Assembly (NCBI GenBank): GCA_028280945.1
Contig: JANQKV010000049.1
Location: forward strand, 1-64,000
Length of the DNA: 64,000 bases
Source of the DNA: Opitutaceae bacterium
Lineage (GTDB): Bacteria; Verrucomicrobiota; Verrucomicrobiia; Opitutales; Opitutaceae
Direction: 5' to 3'
In this document: positions 53,088-60,311 of the stretch, in pieces
Layout of the letters: every line of letters begins with the position of its first letter
Numbering within the stretch: position 1 is the stretch's first letter
Notes under the pieces: generated by a model
The model's input: only the letters and a program-made list of their open reading frames with translations
Database searches by the model: none
Told to the model about the DNA's origin: nothing
Made by a program: the position numbers and the translations under genes

Positions 53088-53923
53088 GGACGGTTAGGCC
53101 GAAGGACCTGGCGAGCCGGGGACCAGCACGTGGTGCGTCCCCCGATGTCGGCGCGCTCAAGTGGCACGCCGCTGCGCGGACAGGTGCCTCCATCCTGCCA
53201 GCGATGATTAAACAACCACGTGTTGGGGATGCCCACATTAAGGTCATGCGGGATGAAGTCCCCTTCGCCGGCGATGCGATTGAGGGCGTTGCGACACACT
53301 GCCCGGATCTCCCTGCGCAGGCGTTTTGATTCATTGACCAAAAGTGTGCCGGCAGGTTGGGCGGGGTGAATTTCCGCCCGCCACAGGATTTCATCCGCCA
53401 TCCAATTCCCGATTCCGGGGAAGCGTTCCTGCATGAGCAGCACAGCCTTGATTGGAGCCTTGGCCCGGCGTTGAAGAAAATCGTCCAGTGCCTTTTGGCT
53501 GAATGCGTTCGACAGCAGGTCGGGAGCAATTCGCGTCCACCAGTCCGGAGCCTCGGGTCCCGCGTGGAAACGTACTCCACCGAACATGCGGGGGTCGGTG
53601 AACACCAAGGAGATCTTGGGGAATTCAATCACAAGGTGGTCGTGCTTTTGGGGCCGATAACCGGTGGGCTGGGCGGAAAGCTCGCCGGTCATGCCGAGGT
53701 GCACTCCCAGCCAGGCGCCGTTGTCGAAGCGAAAGGCCATTTGTTTGGCCGCTGCTTCGGACTCGACGAGTTGTGCACCGGTGATCCCATGTCGGATACG
53801 GGCGGCGGAGGCTTCCCGAAACGTTTTTTTCGCGGCGTGAGCCCGCACCCGTTCCACGGGCTGTCCTGCGGCGGCTTGGTGCCACCGTTTGCGGTAGTAT
53901 TCGACCTCGGCGAGTTCCGGCAT
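53084..53923 (-). CDS. mutM: Fpg/Nei-family DNA glycosylase with zincless finger
   Basis: Base-excision repair glycosylase/lyase of 279 residues. Pro2 and Glu3 ([11 protein letters not shown]) are the catalytic residues, Lys60 corresponds to Lys57 of E. coli Fpg, and the H2TH region lies in [20 protein letters not shown]. The C-terminal finger keeps only one of the four Cys: Cys248 remains, while Ser251, Ser268 and Arg271 replace the other three. The conserved GGRTT and R263 are kept. This is a zincless finger, as in some plant and viral Fpg/Nei. It is coupled to tlyA. Confidence 0.88.
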   Translation of the reverse strand: MPELAEVEYYRKRWHQAAAGQPVERVRAHAAKKTFREASAARIRHGITGAQLVESEAAAKQMAFRFDNGAWLGVHLGMTGELSAQPTGYRPQKHDHLVIEFPKISLVFTDPRMFGGVRFHAGPEAPDWWTRIAPDLLSNAFSQKALDDFLQRRAKAPIKAVLLMQERFPGIGNWMADEILWRAEIHPAQPAGTLLVNESKRLRREIRAVCRNALNRIAGEGDFIPHDLNVGIPNTWLFNHRWQDGGTCPRSGVPLERADIGGRTTCWSPARQVLRPNRP

Positions 53924-54308
53924 GCGTGTCTACCCAATCCAACCCCATCGGGGGCACAAGCTTGGGAAACTTAATTCTTCCTATGCCGTAACCAGATCGT
54001 GGCCGAACGGAACACTCAATTAGGATGCTCTGACACCAATCAAACTTGGAAGTTGTTTTAGTGGTTTCGTTTATGGCCTCATGAGGAGTATAAGAAAAGT
54101 AAAAATAGGGGTTTTTACTCTGGGTAGTGCATTTTTAGAGGTAATTTTATTGTAAATATTTTTAGTTATAGAGATTGCAAGATTAGGGTATTTTCCTGAC
54201 TAAAAATGAGGGGTCTGCCTTTCGTTGATAATATTGACAGTATGTGTGAGGAGGGTAGGTTGGGGGCGTTCAAATAGGCGTGTCGTTTTATTAGGGTTGA
54301 AGGGAAAA
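53924..54308. other. AT-rich intergenic region
   Basis: This 385-base stretch is clearly richer in A/T than the neighbours. It contains no supported gene. TTGACA-like and TATAAT-like words occur near 54225-54260, but no promoter can be assigned firmly. It forms the left end of the AT-rich island carrying the next two genes. Confidence 0.5.
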
Positions 54309-55121
54309 ATGATGATTGGAGGAATGAGTAATAGTAGCTTCTGGCTGGAAGGCAGATTTGTTTTTAGTGGATTGTTTAGATATGTGGCTTTGCATATTTA
54401 TCGTTTGGTTTCTGGTATTTGTTTAGCTTTGGGAAGTGGTTTCCTTTGTGTAACAGTATGTCAGGCTGAGGCTGTTGATAAAGTCATGTTGGATCCGGTT
54501 GTATTCGTTGAGGATACTTGGGAGTCGGAGTTGGATGAAATTTATGCGGAGCATTTAAGATTATACGCTCGTCGCAAGTATGCCTCGTTTTTGGCCTATT
54601 GGGAAAAGCAAAGGCCGGAGATAAACTACAAATACTTGCTGGGGATATTGGAAGAGCGGGAAGTAGTGGTTAACCAGCAAAAGAAACACGTGGGAAGTCC
54701 GGAGGATTTGCTTGCGTTGAAGGCCCAATACGATGCGCGAATCCGCGCTGAGTTTGGGGACGAGATAGCTGACGGGCTGGCTTCTTACTTGGAGGCGGCT
54801 CCAGCGAGAGGACTGCTTTCCCGGGTGAATCTGCTGCTCGTTAATATGGGTCAGCCTATGACGGCTGAGCAGATGGAGCTAATGAGCCATATATTGACAA
54901 ATCATCGCGTGCCTGTGCCCAGGGACGCCAAATCCGTCGCTGCCATCAATACCTATCTTGAGGAGAGGCATGCTCAAGTTGCTCTTATTATGGAAAAAGC
55001 AGCAAAACACCTTAACCCCAGGCAAACAAATGTTCTTGCCCAGGAAATGGAATTCCAAATCAGCTTTGCTAAAATGGGAATATTGCGATCGCTATCAAGG
55101 GCGAAAAGTAACCGGGGTTGA
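54309..55121 (+). CDS. Exported protein of unknown function, AT-rich island
   Basis: A 270-residue protein beginning at the ATG after AGGGAAAA. Other starts (54225, 54324) are possible. A hydrophobic segment about 25-50 (LVSGICLALGSGFLCVTVCQAEA) is a signal peptide or anchor. The mature part is helical and charged, with an EIYAEHLRLYARRKYASFLAYWEKQRPEINYKY block and ERHAQVALIMEKAAKHLNPRQTNVLAQEME near the end. No family is recognised. Codon use and GC content differ from neighbours, which suggests transfer. Confidence 0.6.
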   Translation: MMIGGMSNSSFWLEGRFVFSGLFRYVALHIYRLVSGICLALGSGFLCVTVCQAEAVDKVMLDPVVFVEDTWESELDEIYAEHLRLYARRKYASFLAYWEKQRPEINYKYLLGILEEREVVVNQQKKHVGSPEDLLALKAQYDARIRAEFGDEIADGLASYLEAAPARGLLSRVNLLLVNMGQPMTAEQMELMSHILTNHRVPVPRDAKSVAAINTYLEERHAQVALIMEKAAKHLNPRQTNVLAQEMEFQISFAKMGILRSLSRAKSNRG

Positions 55122-55176
55122 AAAATTTATGCATTCACGGTGAATGTGTAATGATAAATAAAATAGATAAAATGTT

Positions 55177-55482
55177 ATGAAAAAACTAGTTGTTATTTTG
55201 GGGCTGGCTTTGGCTTTTTCGATCAATGCTGGTGCTAGCTTAGGCATAGATATGGTTCAAGGGAATGGGATAGAGTATGGATATACCGATGTCGTCTATG
55301 GTTACACGGGTTCTTCGGGTGAAATATATCCTGCATATGATCCTCTAATTTCTGGGAGTGTCTCAGACTCCTCGGGCGGGTTTGCTGTCGTAACCGTGGA
55401 TGTGGACACAGATTATCCTGCTGATGATTACTATGTAGGAGATTTTCCCAATAGTGTGGAGTTCTATATCTATCTTTTCTGA
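55177..55482 (+). CDS. Small exported protein of unknown function
   Basis: A 101-residue protein with a clear signal peptide (KKLVVILGLALAFSINAGA, 2-20). The mature 80 residues are rich in Tyr, Asp, Gly and Ser, with repeated YG/YTD motifs, like some surface or extracellular small proteins. No family is recognised. It is AT-rich and ends near a strong terminator. It is likely expressed with or after the gene at 54309. Confidence 0.6.
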   Translation: MKKLVVILGLALAFSINAGASLGIDMVQGNGIEYGYTDVVYGYTGSSGEIYPAYDPLISGSVSDSSGGFAVVTVDVDTDYPADDYYVGDFPNSVEFYIYLF

Positions 55483-55513
55483 ACCGGACGATCATTAAAC
55501 CATTCTGAGTTCC

Positions 55514-55548
55514 AAACGGGCTGAATAACGTCGGCCCGTTTTTTTTTT
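55514..55548 (+). terminator. Rho-independent terminator
   Basis: The stem AAACGGGC/GCCCGTTT (55514-55521 with 55534-55541) is followed by about seven further T residues. It ends the AT-rich island transcript. Confidence 0.85.
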
Positions 55549-55710
55549 GGCAGACGGCTGCCGTGTCCAACAGCTTATCGGATTCGAGCTACTGCATCCC
55601 CGAACCGATCCAGTCCCCTGCGCCGAGTCTGTTCACTGGCTGCTACCCTTCGGGGTTGGGGCCCGAACAGTGGATTGATTTTCCAGTGGCGCAACAACCG
55701 CGCAGCACGG

Positions 55711-56217
55711 TTAGTCGAGCGACAGGGAAACGGCAGCCCAGCGACCACGGGCGTAGGCTGTGCCTTCGCCTTCGGGAATCTTTCCATTGGTGACGGCGTT
55801 TGATTCCACCGTGATCTTCGAGCCGGAAACCAGTTTCACGTTCTCGAATTGGTGCAGCTGAATTTCGTAGTCTGTGTCCGTCTCACCGTTCGTTGCCGTG
55901 CCGATCAGTTCACCATCGACGATCAATCGGTAGGTGCATTCTCCGTCCGTCTCGCGCATCGCGTGAAGGGTGATGGTGTAGCTGCCCGGTTTCTCTTTGA
56001 AGACAATCGAGGCCCGGGCATATTTTTCACGATGCCCCTCCACCGCGGCGTTGATGGCCAGGGCGCCGCGATTGCGATCAAAGTAATAGGGAACGTCGCC
56101 GGAATCGGTATGGGTGAAGGCCGAGGCTTTGAACAGGTGGTCGTATTCCGTCGCCGAGACGAGTGGGGCGGCGCTGCACAGGGCGATTAGAAGTGGGATC
56201 AGGATGCGGACAGTCAT
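55711..56217 (-). CDS. Exported beta-sheet protein, possibly carbohydrate-binding
   Basis: A 168-residue protein with a signal peptide (ILIPLLIALCSAAPLVSA, 5-22). The mature part looks like an all-beta module: GSYTITLHAMRETDGECTYRLIVDGELIGTA and YEIQLHQFENVKLVSGSKITVES. This resembles malectin-like or CBM-type jelly rolls such as the N-terminal part of the beta-helix protein at 45574. No enzyme motif is seen. Function is inferred only. Confidence 0.55.
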   Translation of the reverse strand: MTVRILIPLLIALCSAAPLVSATEYDHLFKASAFTHTDSGDVPYYFDRNRGALAINAAVEGHREKYARASIVFKEKPGSYTITLHAMRETDGECTYRLIVDGELIGTATNGETDTDYEIQLHQFENVKLVSGSKITVESNAVTNGKIPEGEGTAYARGRWAAVSLSLD

Positions 56218-56250
56218 GGGAAATGGTGAGTTGAGTTTCAGGCCGGATTT

Positions 56251-57417
56251 CTAGCGAAGTTCCCACTTGTAACTGTAGCGGGAAAGCATGCGAGGTTTGG
56301 CATCGGTTACCTGAACGACATCCTCGATGCGGCAACCACCCAAGCCGGGATAATAGAGACCGGGTTCAATGGTGACAACCGTGCCTTTGCGAAGGCGCCG
56401 TTTCACGGCACCGATGCGTGGCGCTTCGTGAATATCCAGGCCCAGGCCGTGGCCGGTGCCGTGAAAAAAACCAACGGCTCCCTCGGGGGTCATTTCCGTA
56501 GCGAACCCGCGTTCATCAAAAACACGGTTACATTCGGCGTGCACGGCGTTGCCCATCACCCCGGCTTTGACTTTGTGCAGAGCGGCCTTTTGGGCGTCCG
56601 CCACGGCTTTGACCAGCTTGCGTTGGTCATCGCTGGCTTCACCGCGTAGAAAAGTGCGGGTCATGTCGCCCCAATAGCCCGTCTTAAACATGCGGGGAAA
56701 AATATCGATGATGATGAGTTCGTGCGGACGCAGCGCGCCGTTGCCCCGGCAGTGGGGATCGCAGGCTTGGTCGCCGCCGGCCACGATGGCGTCGGCCGGG
56801 AAACCACCAGCGGCAATGCAGGCGGTCTGGATGGCGGTGCGCACTTTTTCGCTGGTGAGGGGACGACCATCATGGACCAGGCGTCGGCCCATGATTCGGG
56901 TGTCGCGCAACATTTGTTCCGCGGCGGCGAATCCGGCGGCGGCGCAGCGGTTGCCGTCGCGGATGGCCCGGGCCTCATATTCGGATTTTACCTCTCGTTG
57001 CGGGAAGACGGATCCGTCGATGACATCGATTTCGATGCCCTTCTTGATGAGTTTAAGCAGAAGGGCGGAGGGGAAATTCTCCGGGACGTCAAATGTCTTG
57101 ATCTTGAGAATTCCAGCCAGGGCTTCTATCTGATCAGCGGGTCCGGGCTGCTCGATGCCGCTGGCCTTGGCGGCTTCATTGAGGTCTTCAAGCGGGATGA
57201 TCTGATCAAATGTGGACTCTTTCAGGGCACGGCCAAATTCCAACGCGTTGAGCACTCCGATTTTCTTTCGGCCCGCACGCACGGCGATAAACGGATCATG
57301 CACCTCGAATCCGCAGAAATAGCGAAGATCGAGACTGCGTTGGGTATCATCGTAAAAAAGAAGAGCGGGTTTGGGCACGGGAAGTGTAAGGGGATTGTGT
57401 TTGGGAAGCGGTGTCAT
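56251..57417 (-). CDS. M24-family metallopeptidase (Xaa-Pro aminopeptidase-like)
   Basis: A 388-residue cytoplasmic aminopeptidase with the pita-bread fold. The five metal ligands are visible: Asp in IIIDIFPRM and GYWGDMTRTF, His in GTGHGLGLDIHEAPR, and Glu in VVTIEPGLYYPG and GGCRIEDVV. An N-terminal creatinase-type domain precedes. The ATG at 57417 is chosen over 57444 because of the divergent neighbour at 57432. It probably cleaves Xaa-Pro peptides. Confidence 0.88.
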   Translation of the reverse strand: MTPLPKHNPLTLPVPKPALLFYDDTQRSLDLRYFCGFEVHDPFIAVRAGRKKIGVLNALEFGRALKESTFDQIIPLEDLNEAAKASGIEQPGPADQIEALAGILKIKTFDVPENFPSALLLKLIKKGIEIDVIDGSVFPQREVKSEYEARAIRDGNRCAAAGFAAAEQMLRDTRIMGRRLVHDGRPLTSEKVRTAIQTACIAAGGFPADAIVAGGDQACDPHCRGNGALRPHELIIIDIFPRMFKTGYWGDMTRTFLRGEASDDQRKLVKAVADAQKAALHKVKAGVMGNAVHAECNRVFDERGFATEMTPEGAVGFFHGTGHGLGLDIHEAPRIGAVKRRLRKGTVVTIEPGLYYPGLGGCRIEDVVQVTDAKPRMLSRYSYKWELR

Positions 57418-57431
57418 TAGCCCTGCCGCCG

Positions 57432-57983
57432 ATGAAAAACGCAAATCCGGTTTGGAGAATCTTCTGCGTGTTGGCGTTCGTGGCAGGCACCTTGGTTTGG
57501 GCGGGATGTGGGGCGGCGGAGCCGGAAACCCCGGTCGAGCCGAAGCCCATCAGCCATTGGTTTCCCATCCAAGTAGGCGATGTGAACATTGATATGCAGT
57601 TGGCCGTGACGCCTCCGGAAATGCAGCGCGGACTGATGAATCGCCGCGACATCGAACCCAGCCAAGGCATGCTTTTTGTATATCCGGTGGCCACCCAAAT
57701 GAGCTTCTGGATGCGGAATACGCCGACTCCGCTTGATATCGCGTTCTTCACCGATGACGGCGTCTTGCGCGAGATCTACAAACTGCATCCGTTTGATGAG
57801 CGTCCGGTGCGATCTCGCCGCGACGATCTGCAATATGCGCTGGAAGTGGTCCAGGGTGGGTTTGCCCGCATGGGCATCAAGCCCGGCGATCAACTCGACC
57901 TCGAGGCCGTCAGCCAAGCTCTGTTGGATCGGGGTTTTAAGCCCAGCGTCTACAGCGGACTGACAGATCCTCGCCGCAAGTAG
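57432..57983 (+). CDS. DUF192-family lipoprotein
   Basis: A 183-residue protein with a lipobox (LVWAGC, Cys26) after a membrane segment, so a lipoprotein. The mature domain has DUF192 features: MQRGLMNRRDIEPSQGMLFVYPVATQMSFWMRNTPTPLDIAFF and VQGGFARMGIKPGDQLD. The DUF192 fold is widespread but of unknown function. It is divergent from the M24 gene. The upstream start at 57411 would make the leader longer. Confidence 0.8.
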   Translation: MKNANPVWRIFCVLAFVAGTLVWAGCGAAEPETPVEPKPISHWFPIQVGDVNIDMQLAVTPPEMQRGLMNRRDIEPSQGMLFVYPVATQMSFWMRNTPTPLDIAFFTDDGVLREIYKLHPFDERPVRSRRDDLQYALEVVQGGFARMGIKPGDQLDLEAVSQALLDRGFKPSVYSGLTDPRRK

Positions 57984-57984
57984 T

Positions 57985-59175
57985 TCAGCAGGAACGAATG
58001 CGCAGCGTTCGAAACAATGCCCCCAGTTGCCGCGGGTCAGGCGCCGGGGGCTGGTGCGCGATGGCATAGCGGAACTTCACTTCGTGGAGTCCGGGGTCCA
58101 CCGGAAGATCCACCACGATGGAGTAGGGGTCATTGAGCCGGGTGACGGCGAGATGGGCGACAGACTGGTTATCGAGCCGTACAGAAATCGCCTGGTCGGG
58201 AAACGAGCACTGAAGCACGGCTTCCAAGCGATAGCGGGTTCCGGCTTGGGCGTTCCACCGCAAGTGTGTCAGCGGAGCCAGCCCCCATCGGGTTTCCGGC
58301 AGGTTAACCTCGGGGCGGGCCGGTTCAGGCACGCCGAGGCCGGTGATGATTTTTGCGACAGAATCGAAGCCGTTGGCGATGCCCACCTCGGCTGAATCTG
58401 GCCAAGGATGCTCGCTCAGGGCCTGGGCAAGCTGGGTGTCCCACTCGGCACAGGCGGTAAAATAGTCGGGTGTCGCCCAGCGGGCCGTGCCGGTGGGCAG
58501 GCGGTGGTTGAGGGCGAGGTATTTTTGTGCCGGTTTGGGGCCGTGGAAGTGCAGGATCGAAGCGTCATCGGAACGGCCCCAATACGGCTTCCAGTTGAAG
58601 GTGGTGGGCAGTGAATCCACCCGCCCGGCGAAGTGGCGTTGGAGGGCAGCTTGGTCGTAAGGCGGCGCAATCGCTTCCGCCAGGTGCGCCTTGATGGTGG
58701 CGCGCAAGGCATCTTGTTCGGCAGCAAGTCCAGCGACGTTGATCAGCATTACCCCGGAATTGAAGTTGGCGAAGTCCTGTGGATCGCTTTCCGGGGCCGC
58801 GGCAAAAAAGGTGGGTTGGATTTTGCGCAGCCCAGGCGCCGGGTCGGCACAAAAGAGCACGTCGCAGTCGGTATAAAGCACGGTTTCATCGTCCCATCCT
58901 TCGTTTCGACAGACGGTCGGAATCTCCAGGCGCAGGTAGGCCCCGCGGGGGATCGGACGCAGGTCCGCCACCCACTCGTTAAGGAAGGAATGTCGGCGGA
59001 TAATGGGAATGCCAACACCCTGGAGCCAGGCGGTCAGCCGATTATCGGTGCCGTCGTAAAGGCACACCGGCTCAAGGGTGGTGTGTCGCCGGGCGGAGTG
59101 CACCGCGACTTGCACGAGGTTGGCGTAGTCCCAAAAACTGGTGGAAGCTTCATTGAGAGCGAAGAACCAGCGCAT
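57985..59175 (-). CDS. GT8-like glycosyltransferase
   Basis: A 396-residue cytoplasmic GT-A transferase. LRLEIPTVCRNEGWDDETVLYTDCDVLF has the DxD metal site (DCD), NFNSGVMLINV and HFHGPKP are typical of GT8 enzymes. Residues after about 270 form a separate domain of unknown type (ETRWGLAPLTHLRWNAQAGTRYRLEAVLQC). The acceptor is unknown. It converges with DUF192, with one base between the stops. Confidence 0.75.
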   Translation of the reverse strand: MRWFFALNEASTSFWDYANLVQVAVHSARRHTTLEPVCLYDGTDNRLTAWLQGVGIPIIRRHSFLNEWVADLRPIPRGAYLRLEIPTVCRNEGWDDETVLYTDCDVLFCADPAPGLRKIQPTFFAAAPESDPQDFANFNSGVMLINVAGLAAEQDALRATIKAHLAEAIAPPYDQAALQRHFAGRVDSLPTTFNWKPYWGRSDDASILHFHGPKPAQKYLALNHRLPTGTARWATPDYFTACAEWDTQLAQALSEHPWPDSAEVGIANGFDSVAKIITGLGVPEPARPEVNLPETRWGLAPLTHLRWNAQAGTRYRLEAVLQCSFPDQAISVRLDNQSVAHLAVTRLNDPYSIVVDLPVDPGLHEVKFRYAIAHQPPAPDPRQLGALFRTLRIRSC

Positions 59176-59194
59176 GGGATCGATTTGAGTGGGC

Positions 59195-59662
59195 TTAAGC
59201 GCGATTCCAGCGGGCGTCTTTTTCCGTGGTCTCGGTGGGAATCTTGTTGTTGGTGCGCAGCATGAGCACGGGAGTCTTGGTCTTCACCCACACGCCGGCT
59301 TCCTTGAAGTGCTTGGCGGCGACGTTTTCCAAGGCTTCGCCAACCGTGGTCGCAGGGAGCAGGCGGCCCCGCTTGGTGGCATTGAACTCGTAGGCGGCGC
59401 GGTGGATGCGTTCCTGGGTGGTGGCGACACTTTCGTCTTCGGGAATCTGTACGACCCAGCCGGCGTAGTCCTCCTCCGGCAGAGTTCCCTCCGGGTCGGA
59501 GATGAGGATGCAAAACTGCTTTTTAATGGGGGGCGGTTTTTCCTCGCCGGCCTCGGCTTCGAGCACCGCCTGCATTTCGGCGACGATTTGTTTGAGGACG
59601 GCGGGGTCGACCTCGTTTCGTTTTAAAATGTCAGCGACTTGGTTTACGTCGATTTTGGGCAT
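59195..59662 (-). CDS. Conserved hypothetical protein
   Basis: A 155-residue soluble protein. No family is recognised. The N-terminal half is a helical region (VNQVADILKRNEVDPAVLKQIVAEMQAVLEAEAGEE) that may dimerise; the second half has beta-like KQFCILISDPEGTLPEEDYAGWVVQIPED. It lies upstream of the GT8-like gene on the same strand with a gap of 19 bases, so they may be co-expressed. The ATG at 59662 is preferred because the upstream part has no coding signature. Confidence 0.6.
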   Translation of the reverse strand: MPKIDVNQVADILKRNEVDPAVLKQIVAEMQAVLEAEAGEEKPPPIKKQFCILISDPEGTLPEEDYAGWVVQIPEDESVATTQERIHRAAYEFNATKRGRLLPATTVGEALENVAAKHFKEAGVWVKTKTPVLMLRTNNKIPTETTEKDARWNRA

Positions 59663-59700
59663 GGCGGTTCGTTGGAAAAGAGCCCACGAAGGGGGCACAC

Positions 59701-60255
59701 ATGGCAGACGATGTAAAGGCCCAGCGCGACGACGAACTCTTCGATGTGGTGGACGCACACGATCGGGTGGTCGGCCAGGCCACCCGCGCCGACGTGCATC
59801 GCCGCCGGCTATGGCACCGGGCGGTGCATGCCTGGGTGTTTAACGCGGCGGGCGAAGTCTTTCTGCAGAAGCGCTCGATACTCAAGGACATGGCGCCGGG
59901 ATGCTGGGACTCATCCTGCTCGGGGCACCTCGATGCGGGGGAGGAATACGACGAGGCGGTCGTGCGCGAGCTGGGGGAGGAGATCGGCTTGGTGCTCGCG
60001 GCACCGCCCAACCGGCTGTTTTTTGAATCAGCCCGCTCGGAGACGGGCTGGGAGTTCGTTTGGGTGTATCGCCTGAGCAACGAAGGTCCTTTTAAACTGC
60101 ACCCGGCGGAAATCGAGGTGGGGGCATGGTATGGGCCGGAGTTCTTGGATGATTGGCTTCAGCGTGCGCCATCGGACTTTGCCCCGGCCTTCGCTCATCT
60201 GTGGCAGCGATGGCGGGGAGCGTGCCGGCCAGGTGAATTAACTTCATCGACCTGA
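59701..60255 (+). CDS. Nudix hydrolase
   Basis: A 184-residue Nudix-fold hydrolase. The Nudix box GHLDAGEEYDEAVVRELGEE (GX5EX7REUXEEXGU) is intact and continues IGL. The preceding FDVVDAHDRVVGQATRADVHRRRLWHRAVHAWVFN is like IPP isomerase/YfcD-type Nudix proteins. It probably hydrolyses a nucleotide-derived pyrophosphate; substrate is unknown. It precedes a GH13 gene on the same strand. Confidence 0.87.
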   Translation: MADDVKAQRDDELFDVVDAHDRVVGQATRADVHRRRLWHRAVHAWVFNAAGEVFLQKRSILKDMAPGCWDSSCSGHLDAGEEYDEAVVRELGEEIGLVLAAPPNRLFFESARSETGWEFVWVYRLSNEGPFKLHPAEIEVGAWYGPEFLDDWLQRAPSDFAPAFAHLWQRWRGACRPGELTSST

Positions 60256-60311
60256 TTTACGCCTTGAGCGCCGGGAAGGGTGGGGGATGCTCGACGGTTC
60301 CGTCTCTGCCG

